From Xanthobacteraceae bacterium 501b (GTDB taxonomy: Bacteria; Pseudomonadota; Alphaproteobacteria; Rhizobiales; Xanthobacteraceae), in contig KB899087.1 of assembly GCA_000378025.1 (NCBI GenBank), positions 2,108,001 through 2,172,000 of the forward strand: a stretch of 64,000 bases of DNA, read 5' to 3'. Position 1 is the stretch's first letter. Each line of letters opens with the position of its first letter. This document shows positions 26,774 to 35,412 of the stretch, piece by piece. The translations under genes and the position numbers were made by a program. The notes below the pieces were generated by a model. It did not search any database, had not been told where the DNA came from, and saw only the letters and a program-made list of their open reading frames with translations.

Positions 26774-27297
26774 GACCGGGCTCCCTGTGTTGCCTGAGGT
26801 TGCAGCGCTTCGAGGGCGGCGAGGATGCCGTCGGCGCCGGGATTGATGCCCACGGGGGAGACATAGCTCCAGCGGATGATGCCCTCGCCGTCGATGACGA
26901 AGAGCGCGCGCTCCGTCGTGCCATCCTGGTCGCGATAGACGCCATAGCGCTGCGCGACCGCGCCCTTGGGCTCGAAATCGGCCAGCAGCGGGAAATGCAG
27001 GTGGCGCTGCTCGGCGAAGGCCGCGTGACACCAGGCGCCATCGACCGAGATGCCGAGGAGCTGCGCGTCGAAACGGTGAAATTCCGGCAGGATCGCGTTG
27101 TAGAGACCCATCTGGTCGCCGCAGACCGGGCTCCAGTCGGCGGGATAGAACGCCAGAATGACGGGGCGACCGCGCAGATCGCTGAGCGATAGGGTCTGGT
27201 TCGGCGTCGCATTCAGCGAAAACAGCGGCGCCGTTGCCCCGGCCGCAAGGGCCGTGGTTCGCGTCGCGTTCGCAGGTGTGGCGAGGGTGTCGCTCAT
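26770..27297 (-). CDS. Peroxiredoxin (AhpC/TSA family)
   Basis: 175 residues beginning MSDTLATPANATRTTAL at ATG 27297. The peroxidatic cysteine is Cys59 in LAFYPADWSPVCGDQ; a second cysteine in DGAWCHAAFAE may be the resolving one. ALFVIDGEGIIRWSYVSPVGINPG near the C terminus completes the fold. It reduces peroxides using thiols. It is translated together with the DsbA-like gene that overlaps its stop. A LysR gene follows upstream on the same strand rather than divergently, with 255 nt between. Confidence 0.92.
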   Translation of the reverse strand: MSDTLATPANATRTTALAAGATAPLFSLNATPNQTLSLSDLRGRPVILAFYPADWSPVCGDQMGLYNAILPEFHRFDAQLLGISVDGAWCHAAFAEQRHLHFPLLADFEPKGAVAQRYGVYRDQDGTTERALFVIDGEGIIRWSYVSPVGINPGADGILAALEALQPQATQGARS

Positions 27298-27445
27298 GGG
27301 GATATCCCGGCAAGAGGTGTGGAGATCAAAGGGCTGCAAGCGATCACCGGCTTGCTCATGCAAAGCCTTCGTCGTTGCGTGGTGTCCCGCATGTGGCGCG
27401 CCACTGCGATCAACGAATAGTTTCATCAATAGCCAAAACGTAATA

Positions 27446-27461
27446 GTATACGTCTGTATAC
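27446..27461. promoter_or_regulatory. Paired GTATAC sites upstream of peroxiredoxin operon
   Basis: GTATACGTCTGTATAC holds two copies of the palindromic hexamer GTATAC with starts 10 nt apart, one helical turn, in an AT-rich stretch between the LysR and peroxiredoxin genes. It is flanked by TAATA and CAATTG. It looks like a regulator site for the peroxiredoxin/DsbA operon. Confidence 0.45.
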
Positions 27462-27552
27462 AATTGGTGCGCGAGACTGAAATTCATCGCAAGTGGCGGC
27501 GATATGGGATTTTTATTTAGTGTATTCGCACGAATGAGCGCGTGCGCCGGGC

Positions 27553-28446
27553 TCAGCGAAGCATGGCTGGCAGGTTCTGCGCCATGAAGTCCACGAAGGC
27601 GGCCAGCTTGACGGGAAATCCGGGGCCGCCGGGCCAAACGGCGGAAACCGCGCGCTGATTGGCCGTCTGGTCGGCAAGAAGCGGCCGCAGCGTGCCGCTT
27701 GCGATGTGCTCGTCGGCCCAGAAGCTCGGCAGGCAGGCGATGCCCATCCCGTCCAGCGTGGCCATCAGCAGCATCGCATAATGGTCGGCCACCAGCTTGT
27801 TGGACAAACCGGCATTCACATGCGCGTTGTCCGGTCCGAGCGGCCAGGGGTCGATACGCCGGCTGGAGACGTTCCGATTGCGCAGGCAGGCATGGCCGAG
27901 AAGATCGTCGATCGTTTGCGGAACGCCGCGCCGTTCCAGATAGGCGGGCGAGGCCACCAGCCGCAGGCTGAACACGCCGAGCTGCCGGGTGAGCAGGCGC
28001 GAATCCTGCAGCGGGCCAATGCGCAGAACGACATCATAGCCCTCCTCGACAAGATCGACGATCCGGTTGGTGTAGCTGACATCCAGATCGATGTCGGGAT
28101 AGCGCGCCATGAACCGGAGAAAAACGCGGTTCCAGCGGTCGCTCACCACGGGGGCGCTGACGCGCAGCTTGCCGCTCGGCGTCGCGTGGACCGCCGAAAA
28201 GCGGGCCTCCGCCGAGGCGAGCTCGGCCATGATGCGGCGGCAATGGTCGAGAAAGACGACGCCTTCCGGCGTCAGCCCGATGCTCCGGTTGTTGCGATGG
28301 AACAGCCGGATTCCCATGCGCTCTTCCAGCCGGACGATGGCCTTGCCAATGGCCGAGGCGGTCACGCCGAGAACGCGGCCGGCCGCCGCGTAGCTGCCGG
28401 AATCGTTCACCTGAACGAATACTTCAATACCATCCAGCTTACTCAT
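27553..28446 (-). CDS. LysR family transcriptional regulator
   Basis: 297 residues with the LysR winged helix (LDGIEVFVQVNDSGSYAAAGRVLGVTASAIGKAIVRLEERMG) and a substrate-binding-like sensor domain (GKLRVSAPVVSDRWNRVFLRF ... FSLRLVASPAYLERRGVP). This subgroup regulates oxidoreductases and efflux genes in proteobacteria. It lies divergent from an AraC-type gene (102 nt between starts) and upstream of the peroxiredoxin operon on the same strand; it could regulate either. Confidence 0.9.
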   Translation of the reverse strand: MSKLDGIEVFVQVNDSGSYAAAGRVLGVTASAIGKAIVRLEERMGIRLFHRNNRSIGLTPEGVVFLDHCRRIMAELASAEARFSAVHATPSGKLRVSAPVVSDRWNRVFLRFMARYPDIDLDVSYTNRIVDLVEEGYDVVLRIGPLQDSRLLTRQLGVFSLRLVASPAYLERRGVPQTIDDLLGHACLRNRNVSSRRIDPWPLGPDNAHVNAGLSNKLVADHYAMLLMATLDGMGIACLPSFWADEHIASGTLRPLLADQTANQRAVSAVWPGGPGFPVKLAAFVDFMAQNLPAMLR

Positions 28447-28548
28447 GCGGAATTCCTGTCCGCATCATCCGGCATCCGATCCCAGTTTCGCAGGCTCATT
28501 TAATTACATAGCCTCCTGCGTCCGCCGGCTGACGAAAGATCCAAGACG

Positions 28549-28986
28549 ATGCCACCAAGTGAAGGCGACGTTACGATAGGGCAGAGGCGTTTCGGCGAGC
28601 GCTTTATCACGCATCCAAACATGGCCGGGCCCCGGATTGCGGGGATCGTCGCGGTCGGGCTGGCACCGTGGCAGCAGCGTCGTGCCACGGAAATGATGCA
28701 GGCGCGGCTCGGCAGCCCGCTCACGATCAAGGAGATTGCGCGCGCATGCGAGGTGACGCCCAGTCATTTCGCGCGCGCCTTTCGCGGCACCTTCGGCCGC
28801 GCACCGTATCGCTATCTGACGGATCTCAGGATTGCCGAGGCCAAGCGGCAGATGATGGACACCGATCTGTCGCTGACGGACATCGCCTTGATGTGCGGCT
28901 TCACTGATCAGAGCCATTTCACGCGGGTGTTCCGGCGCCTTGTCGGCAAGAGCCCCGGCCTTTGGCGGCAGGCTGCCCGGGAATAG
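28549..28986 (+). CDS. AraC family transcriptional regulator (HTH-only, short)
   Basis: 145 residues. Nearly all of it is the AraC DNA-binding domain: MMQARLGSPLTIKEIARACEVTPSHFARAFRGTFGRAPYRYLTDLRIAEAKRQMM and LSLTDIALMCGFTDQSHFTRVFRRLVGKSPGLWR. The leading 45 residues are not a recognisable sensor domain. Such short AraC proteins resemble SoxS/MarA in lacking a ligand domain and are controlled by their own level. Divergent from a LysR gene; no obvious target gene follows, as the next gene is convergent. Confidence 0.88.
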   Translation: MPPSEGDVTIGQRRFGERFITHPNMAGPRIAGIVAVGLAPWQQRRATEMMQARLGSPLTIKEIARACEVTPSHFARAFRGTFGRAPYRYLTDLRIAEAKRQMMDTDLSLTDIALMCGFTDQSHFTRVFRRLVGKSPGLWRQAARE

Positions 28987-29018
28987 GCCGTGAGGCGGGG
29001 CGCGCCGTCCCATGGCCG

Positions 29019-30200
29019 CTACTCCCGGACCGTGTCGCAATCGGCGGGTGCGGGCTGCCCGGCGAACCGGTCCGCCAGCCAGCGCACAGCCGTGTCGGCG
29101 CCCCGGCGCGCGGCGGTGCCGTGGTCGACGCCTGCCATCTCGACATAGCGGACACGCCGGCCGGTCGAACACAGGTGCTTCACGTAGCCTCGCGTGATCG
29201 GTGCCTCGACAATCGGGTCGGCGCCGCCTTGCAGCATCAGGATCGGCACGTCGCGCTGCGTTTCCGGCGTGCTGTTCTGCGCGATTAGGCGACCCCAGAC
29301 AGAGGAATCGCCGGGCTCGGCGGCAAGGAAGCCGCTGCGCTGAAAAGCCGTGCTGTCGAGCCCGAGCTGAAGATCTTCAAGCGGGCCGAGGCTGCAGACG
29401 CCGGCAATGGCGTCAATCGCCGCGATCGCTTGCCGATCGGCGATCTTGGCGATGGGCGCGCCGTAGAAGCGCTGCCATGACCAGATGGCATAGGAGGCGA
29501 TGACGCGCCCCGCCACTGTGCGCGCGTCGGCGCGCAGGAGCCGGCGCAGTTGCGTGGGGGCCGATGCGGCGGCGCTGCCCACCAGCGTCAGTTCGGGGGC
29601 ATAGCTCCCGGCGATCGAGGCGACGAACAGGGCACCGTGCCCTCCCTGAGAAAAGCCCCAGGCGGCATAGCGCGAGCCCGCATCGGCTTGGCGCAACTCC
29701 CGCACGGCACGGACCGCGTCGATCATCGCGCGGGCCGTGCTGACGCCGTCGAGATAGGGGTGAACACCGGCCGAGCCGAGGCCGGGATAGTCGGCGGCGA
29801 CCACGACAATGCCCTTCTGGAGCAGCTGCGTGACGCCGAGCGTCGCCCCGATCGCCTGTTCCACATTAAGCGATGGCGCGCAGTCATGGGCGACGCCTGT
29901 TGTGCCGTGGCCCCAGGAAACCACGGGACGTCCCGCAGCCGGAGCGGGACCATTGGGAACGATGGCAAGGCCCGAAACGATGACCGGGACGTTTCGGGAG
30001 GTGCGCGAGCGATAGAGAATGCGGAACACCGAGCCATAGCGGAAGAAGCCGGGAACGGCGGTCGCCGCCACCAGCACGCCGCGATTGCCGCCGCCCTTGC
30101 CGGCACCCGTCCCGGCGGCGAGGGTCTGCGTGCCGGGCATCGACAGGATGACCGCCAGCGCCGCCGCCATGCACAGGCGGAAAAAAGGCTTCTTTGCCAT
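29019..30200 (-). CDS. Secreted lipase/esterase-like alpha/beta hydrolase
   Basis: 393 residues with a signal peptide (MAKKPFFRLCMAAALAVILSMPGTQTLAA). The fold is that of the secretory lipase (LIP) family: oxyanion segment SWGHGTTGVAHDCAPS, nucleophile Ser184 in WGFSQGGHGA, Asp in LMLQGGADPIVE and His in VDHGTAARR. Such enzymes hydrolyse esters or triglycerides in the periplasm or outside the cell. It begins 52 nt after the cytochrome bd subunit II stop on the same strand and could be co-transcribed, though no functional link is evident. Confidence 0.88.
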   Translation of the reverse strand: MAKKPFFRLCMAAALAVILSMPGTQTLAAGTGAGKGGGNRGVLVAATAVPGFFRYGSVFRILYRSRTSRNVPVIVSGLAIVPNGPAPAAGRPVVSWGHGTTGVAHDCAPSLNVEQAIGATLGVTQLLQKGIVVVAADYPGLGSAGVHPYLDGVSTARAMIDAVRAVRELRQADAGSRYAAWGFSQGGHGALFVASIAGSYAPELTLVGSAAASAPTQLRRLLRADARTVAGRVIASYAIWSWQRFYGAPIAKIADRQAIAAIDAIAGVCSLGPLEDLQLGLDSTAFQRSGFLAAEPGDSSVWGRLIAQNSTPETQRDVPILMLQGGADPIVEAPITRGYVKHLCSTGRRVRYVEMAGVDHGTAARRGADTAVRWLADRFAGQPAPADCDTVRE

Positions 30201-30252
30201 TGTGTCCTCTCACTCGCCGTCTGTTGACACGTATCGACAGGAGATCGGCCGT

Positions 30253-31290
30253 TCAGGAGCCGGCGTGGCCGCCATAGGCGCCATGCTCGTGCACCGTCTT
30301 GCCGCGAAACACCCAATAGGCATGCGCCTGGTAGGCAAGGACGATCGGGATGATGATCGCGATCCCCACGGCGAGGAAGGCAAGCGATTGCGGGTCGGAC
30401 ATGCCGTCCCACACCGTGACGTGGCGGGGGACGAGATAGGGCCAGAGGCTGACGATGAGCCCGACCAGCCCGAGGGCGAACAGCGCCAGCGCGAGCAGGA
30501 AGGTGCGGGCCTGCCCGCCTTCCCAGATGCCGCGCCAGAGCGCGACGATGACGGCGAGCGTCACCAGCGGCACGGGCGCGAGCAGGGCGAGATTGGGAAA
30601 GGCGAACCAGCGGGCCGCCACCTCCGGCACGCTCCACGCGCTCCAGGCGCTCACCAGCGCCATCATCGCGCCGGTGAGGATGAGCGCGGCATGGGCGATC
30701 TCGCGGGCAAAGACCTGCGTCGCACCGTCGGTCTTCCAGATCAGCCAGCCCGCGCCGATCAGCGCGTAGCCGCCGACCAGGCCGGCCCCGCACAGGACGC
30801 CAAGCAGGCTGAGGAAGCTGAACGGCCCGCCGGCGAACATGCCGTTATCCACCGGCACGCCGGTGATCAGCCCACCCAGGATCAGCCCCTGGCAGAAGGT
30901 CGCCAGCACGGAGCCGGCGAAGAAGGCGATGTCCCAGACAAGACGGAAGCGCGTCGCCTGCAGCCGGAAGCCGAACGCCACGCCGCGGAAGATCAGCGCG
31001 AACAGCATGAACATGATCGGCAGATAGAAGGCCGGCAGCAGGATGTAGTAGCCGGCGGGAAAGGCGGCGAAGAGCAGCGTGCCGCCCATGACAAGCCAGG
31101 TCTCGTTGCCGTCCCATACCGGTTCGATCGAGGCCATCATCAGGTCGCGGTCGGCGTCGCGCGGGGCGGCAAGGAAGAGGATGCCGACGCCAAGATCGAG
31201 CCCGTCGGCGAGCACATAGACCGTGACGCAGAACACGGCGACGGCGGCGAAGACCAGCGGCACAGTGTCCGCCTGCAGAAGTTCGGTCAT
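30253..31290 (-). CDS. cydB: Cytochrome bd-type quinol oxidase subunit II
   Basis: 345 residues with about eight to nine membrane segments, matching CydB/CioB: LLQADTVPLVFAAVAVFCVTVYVLADGLDLGVGILFL at the start, WDGNETWLVMGGTLLFAAFPAGYY with the conserved WDGNETWL, and IPIVLAYQAHAYWVFRGKTVHEHG at the end. It starts 2 nt after the subunit I stop. With subunit I it reduces O2 at the membrane using quinol. No CydX-like small subunit gene follows it before the lipase gene. Confidence 0.95.
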   Translation of the reverse strand: MTELLQADTVPLVFAAVAVFCVTVYVLADGLDLGVGILFLAAPRDADRDLMMASIEPVWDGNETWLVMGGTLLFAAFPAGYYILLPAFYLPIMFMLFALIFRGVAFGFRLQATRFRLVWDIAFFAGSVLATFCQGLILGGLITGVPVDNGMFAGGPFSFLSLLGVLCGAGLVGGYALIGAGWLIWKTDGATQVFAREIAHAALILTGAMMALVSAWSAWSVPEVAARWFAFPNLALLAPVPLVTLAVIVALWRGIWEGGQARTFLLALALFALGLVGLIVSLWPYLVPRHVTVWDGMSDPQSLAFLAVGIAIIIPIVLAYQAHAYWVFRGKTVHEHGAYGGHAGS

Positions 31291-31292
31291 GG

Positions 31293-32708
31293 TCAGGCCC
31301 TCGCTGGGTCGGTGCCGCGCACGGGCGACGGAACGGGAGAGGTGGTGAAGGCGCCGAGCGTGCTGCGCTCCATGCCGGGATGCTCGCGCGTGACGGGCGA
31401 GCTATCGATTGGCCCCTTCAGGGCGACCCGCCCGGCGAACCAGACGAAGGCCAGCAGCAGCACATTGTAGACGGCGAAGAAGATGAGGAGGCTGGTCGTC
31501 ACCGCCCCGGCCGCAACCGGCGCCGCCGCATCGGCCGTGCGCAGCGCGCCATAGATGATCCAGGGCTGCCGTCCCGCCTCCGTCACCGTCCAGCCGGCCA
31601 GCACCGCAAGGAAGCCGAGCGGGGTCGTCGCTATGGTGAGAAACTGGAACCAGCGCGCGGTGAACAGCCTTCCGCGCAGCCGCAGCACGAAGCCGGTGAT
31701 CGCGGTGGCCAGCAGCACCACGCCGATGCCGGCCATGACGCGGAAGGCGAAGAATACGATCGGCACGTTCGGCTGATCCTGCGGCGGCACAGCTTTGAGG
31801 CCCTGCACCTGCCCGTCCCAGCTATGGGTGAGGTAGAGGCTGGCGAGATGGGGAATGTCGATGGCGTAGAAGTTCTTCTGCGCCGCCATGTCCGGCCAGG
31901 CGATCACCGTCATCGCCGGCCCCTTGGTGGTCTCCCACAGCCCCTCCATCGCGGCGAGCTTGGTCGGCTGCTCGACCATGGTGTTGCGGCCATGCATGTC
32001 GCCGATGAAAATCTGCAGCGGCGCCAGCACCAGCGCCAGCCACAGCGCCATGGAAAAGGCCGTGCGCGAGGCCGCCACATGCTGGCCGCGCCAGAGATGG
32101 AACGCCGAGACACCGGCGATCACGAAGGAGCAGGTCAGGAAGCTCGCGCACACCATATGGGCGAGGCGATAGGGGAAGGAGGCGGTGAAGATCACCTCCC
32201 ACCAGCTCACCACGTGATAGATGCCCTGCGCATCGGCGACCGCGCCTGCCGGGGTCTGCATCCAGCTATTGGCGGCGATGATCCAGGTGGAGGAGATCAG
32301 CGCCCCCATCGCCACCATCAGGCAGGCGAAGAAGTGCGCGCCCTTCGACACCCTGCCCTCGCCGAACAGCATGATGCCGATGAAGCCGGCCTCCAGAAAG
32401 AAGGCGGTCATCGTCTCATAGGCGAAGAGCGGCCCGAGCACATTGGCGACCGAACGCGAGAAGCCGGCCCAGTTGGTGCCGATCTCGTAGCTCAGCACGA
32501 TGCCGGTGACGACGCCCATGCCGAAGCCCAGAGCGAACAGCCGCATCCAGAAGCGCATCAGGTCGCGATAGACCGTGTTGCCGGTACGCCACCACAGGGC
32601 GCTGAGCACGGTGACGAACCAGGCGGTGCCGATGGTCAGCGTCGGCCACAGGATGTGGAAGCCGATGGTGAAGGCGAATTGCAGGCGGGACAGGGCGACG
32701 GCGTCCAT
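31293..32708 (-). CDS. cydA: Cytochrome bd-type quinol oxidase subunit I (CIO type)
   Basis: 471 residues with about nine membrane segments. His18 (QFAFTIGFHILWPTLTIG) is the heme b595 ligand, and the conserved quinol-site motif appears as TVTEAGRQPWIIYG. The periplasmic Q loop is short, as in CioA cyanide-insensitive oxidases, rather than in long-Q-loop E. coli CydA. The bd oxidase does not pump protons but has high oxygen affinity and resists cyanide, sulfide and NO. It starts 1 nt after the stop of the molybdopterin oxidoreductase gene, so the three genes form one operon. Confidence 0.95.
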   Translation of the reverse strand: MDAVALSRLQFAFTIGFHILWPTLTIGTAWFVTVLSALWWRTGNTVYRDLMRFWMRLFALGFGMGVVTGIVLSYEIGTNWAGFSRSVANVLGPLFAYETMTAFFLEAGFIGIMLFGEGRVSKGAHFFACLMVAMGALISSTWIIAANSWMQTPAGAVADAQGIYHVVSWWEVIFTASFPYRLAHMVCASFLTCSFVIAGVSAFHLWRGQHVAASRTAFSMALWLALVLAPLQIFIGDMHGRNTMVEQPTKLAAMEGLWETTKGPAMTVIAWPDMAAQKNFYAIDIPHLASLYLTHSWDGQVQGLKAVPPQDQPNVPIVFFAFRVMAGIGVVLLATAITGFVLRLRGRLFTARWFQFLTIATTPLGFLAVLAGWTVTEAGRQPWIIYGALRTADAAAPVAAGAVTTSLLIFFAVYNVLLLAFVWFAGRVALKGPIDSSPVTREHPGMERSTLGAFTTSPVPSPVRGTDPARA

Positions 32709-32709
32709 C

Positions 32710-35010
32710 TCACTGCGCTCCCGGCTGAGTGGTGGTCTTCACGAGGCGCACCGGCACCCCCTTTGACGAGGGGGTGAAGCTCTGCGGGTCATGCGCGTAG
32801 AGCGGCACCAGCGGGTTGGTCTCGGGGTAATAGGCGGCGCAGCTGCCATCGGGGAAGCTGTAGGGCACCACCTTGAAGCCGCGCACCGCCCGCGCGATGC
32901 CGTCCTGCGACAGGGTGAGGATGTCGACCCGGTCATCGGCCTTCAGGCCGCGCCGGTTCATCTCCGCCTCATTTAGGAACAGCACGTCGCGCTGGCCGTA
33001 GACGCCGCGATAGCGGTCGGAGAGCGAATAGAGCGTGGTGTTGTACTGGTCGTGGCTGCGCACAGTGGTCAGCCACAGCGCGTCGCGGTCATCGACCTTG
33101 GGGTCCTCGCACAGCCCCTCGCAGACCAGCAGGTTGGCCTTACCGGACGGCGTCGCCCATATCCGTTCGCGGGCGAGCGAGGTGAGATGGAAGCCGCCGG
33201 GCTCCTTGACCCGCTCATTGTAGCCCTGGAAGATCGGGAACACCGCCTCGATGTCGTCCCGGATCCGCGCATAGTCCGCGGTCAACTCCTCCCAAGCGAT
33301 CCTGGAGCGCGCGCCCAGCGTCGCCCGCGCCATGCCGGCGATGATGGCGGGCTCGCTCTTCAGGTGCTCCGAGGCCGGGCGGTTATGGCCGCGCGAGGCA
33401 TGCACCATCGACATGGAATCCTCGACCGTGACCGCCTGCGGGCCGCCGGCCTGCTCGTCCAGCTCGGTGCGGCCGAGACAGGGCAGGATCAGCGCCTCGC
33501 GGCCATGCACGATATGGCTGCGGTTGAGCTTGGTGGCGATGTGGACGGTGAGGTCGAGCCGGCGCATGGCCGCCTGGGTCTGCTCCCAGTCGGGAATGGC
33601 GGCGGCGAAATTGCCGCCCAGCCCGATGAACACCTTGGCCTCGCCGCGCACCATGGCCTCCAGCGCGGTGACGACGTTGTGGCCGGGCGCGCGGGGCGGC
33701 GCGAAGCCGAAGCGGGCCTCAAGCGCGTCGAGCAGGGCATCGCTCGGCACTTCGGTGATGCCGACGGTGCGGTCGCCCTGCACGTTGGAATGGCCGCGCA
33801 CCGGGCAGATGCCGGCACCCTCGCGGCCGATATTGCCGCGCAGCAGCGCGAGATTCGCCAGTTGCTGGACGTTCTGCGTGCCGTGGCGGTGCTGGGTGAT
33901 GCCCATGCCGAAGACGAGGATGGCCCGCTCGGCCTTCATATAGGCGTCGGCGGCGACCGCTATATCCGCCCGCGCAATGCCGGATTTGCGCTCGATATCT
34001 TCCCATCGCGTCGCCTTCAGATCGGCGATCAGCGCGTCGATGCCAATGGTGTGGCCGTGGATGAAATCCCAGTCCAGCACCGGGCCACGCCCCTCCGTGC
34101 GGGCGCTCTCGTCGGCCTCGACCATCAGCTTCATCATGCCCTTGATGAGCGCGACATCGCCGCCGACCCGGACCTGGAACAGGCGCTGGGAAATGGGCGT
34201 CGAGGTGAGGGTCGCCATCTCCACCGGGTTCTGCGGCGCCTGGAAACGCTCCAGCGCCCGTTCGCGGAACGGGTTGAACGACATGATGGTGGCGCCGCGC
34301 CGCGAGGCGTTGCGCAGGTCCGTCATCATGCGCGGGGAATTGGTGCCGGGGTTCTGGCCGAAGATGAAGATGCAATCGGCCTTCTCGAAATCCTCCAGCA
34401 GCACGGTTCCCTTGCCGACGCCGAGCGACTGCGGCAGGCCGACGCTGGTGGCCTCGTGGCACATGTTGGAGCAGTCGGGAAAATTGTTGGTGCCATATTC
34501 GCGGGCGAACAGCTGGTAGAGAAACGCGGCTTCATTTGAGGCGCGGCCCGATGTGTAGAAATCCGCCATGTTCGGGTCCGGCAGCGCATTGAGATGCGCC
34601 GCGACGATGGCGAAGGCCTCATCCCAGTTCACCGGCACATAGGTGTCGGTGTAGGCGTCGTAGCGCATGGGATGGGTCAGGCGCCCCTGCATCTCCAGCT
34701 CGAAATCGGTGAAGGCCTCCAGCTCGGAGACGGTGTGGGCGGCGAAGAAGTCGGGTGTGCAGCGCTTCGTGGTCGCCTCCCACGCCACCGCCTTGCCGCC
34801 ATTCTCGCAATACTCGAACGGGGATGGGTTCTTCGGGTCGGCCCAGCCGCAGCCTGGGCAGTCGAAGCCGCCATGCTGGTTCATGCGCGACAAGGTGGCC
34901 ATGCCGGAGAGGGCGATGTCCTGCTCGGCGAGGGCGGTGCCCATCGCCTTGAGCGCTCCCCAGCCACCGGCTGGCTCGTGATAGGGACGAATAGTCTTCA
35001 CAACGCCCAT
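32710..35010 (-). CDS. YdeP/FdhF-type molybdopterin oxidoreductase
   Basis: 766 residues of the DMSO-reductase superfamily, closest in layout to YdeP (formate-dehydrogenase-alpha-like). Seen: CPGCG at 51-55 and scattered Cys68 and Cys84 instead of the standard four-cysteine iron-sulfur motif, Cys184-His185 in DCSNMCHEATSVGLPQSLG at the metal-ligand position, IFIFGQNPGTNSPR, CPVRGHSNVQGDRTVGI, and a C-terminal molydopterin-binding domain. Such proteins oxidise or reduce small molecules with bis-MGD; E. coli YdeP is linked to acid resistance. No beta or gamma subunit or FdhD gene is nearby. The ATG at 35010 has GGAG upstream. Confidence 0.9.
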   Translation of the reverse strand: MGVVKTIRPYHEPAGGWGALKAMGTALAEQDIALSGMATLSRMNQHGGFDCPGCGWADPKNPSPFEYCENGGKAVAWEATTKRCTPDFFAAHTVSELEAFTDFELEMQGRLTHPMRYDAYTDTYVPVNWDEAFAIVAAHLNALPDPNMADFYTSGRASNEAAFLYQLFAREYGTNNFPDCSNMCHEATSVGLPQSLGVGKGTVLLEDFEKADCIFIFGQNPGTNSPRMMTDLRNASRRGATIMSFNPFRERALERFQAPQNPVEMATLTSTPISQRLFQVRVGGDVALIKGMMKLMVEADESARTEGRGPVLDWDFIHGHTIGIDALIADLKATRWEDIERKSGIARADIAVAADAYMKAERAILVFGMGITQHRHGTQNVQQLANLALLRGNIGREGAGICPVRGHSNVQGDRTVGITEVPSDALLDALEARFGFAPPRAPGHNVVTALEAMVRGEAKVFIGLGGNFAAAIPDWEQTQAAMRRLDLTVHIATKLNRSHIVHGREALILPCLGRTELDEQAGGPQAVTVEDSMSMVHASRGHNRPASEHLKSEPAIIAGMARATLGARSRIAWEELTADYARIRDDIEAVFPIFQGYNERVKEPGGFHLTSLARERIWATPSGKANLLVCEGLCEDPKVDDRDALWLTTVRSHDQYNTTLYSLSDRYRGVYGQRDVLFLNEAEMNRRGLKADDRVDILTLSQDGIARAVRGFKVVPYSFPDGSCAAYYPETNPLVPLYAHDPQSFTPSSKGVPVRLVKTTTQPGAQ

Positions 35011-35412
35011 GGACGTCTCCTACCGCATGGTTTGAGAGATCTGCCGGCGTGTTGACGCCGCGGGGCTTGCCGCGAACTAGAAAATCGATCAGCCAACCCA
35101 GCTTCATCTAAAGACGAGTGGAGGCCCGGATAAATGATCTCATCATATGCGGGCAATAAACCTAGGTATTACGGCTTCTGCTCATGGTGGGGATGACTGC
35201 CCATTTCGCCCCCACCGCCCGGGTCGGCTGACGGGAAAGGGCTGCGAGGTCCCCGCCCGGTCGCGCGATCGGACGACGCCAAAGCCCGTGGAAGGGTCAA
35301 CGGCGCGACATACCAAAGTGCGATGCGCCCGTACGGCTGTATGATTTTCCCTCGCCGCGCAGTGCCTATGCTGGCTCAAAGACCAATGGAATCGAGCCCG
35401 GCAAGGCTAGAG
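35011..35412. other. Divergent promoter region of the YdeP/bd operon and the efflux operon
   Basis: About 400 nt without a gene. The stretch 35120-35170 is AT-rich and holds the palindrome ACCTAGGT at about 35160, the best promoter or operator candidate; no FNR/Anr-type TTGAT-N4-ATCAA box is visible. An in-frame ATG for the FUSC gene occurs at 35386, but the one at 35413 is better placed. Confidence 0.45.

Noticed and set aside
35011..35412. FNR/Anr box for the bd oxidase operon
   Set aside because: Only half-matches to TTGAT or ATCAA are found and not at the needed 4-nt spacing.
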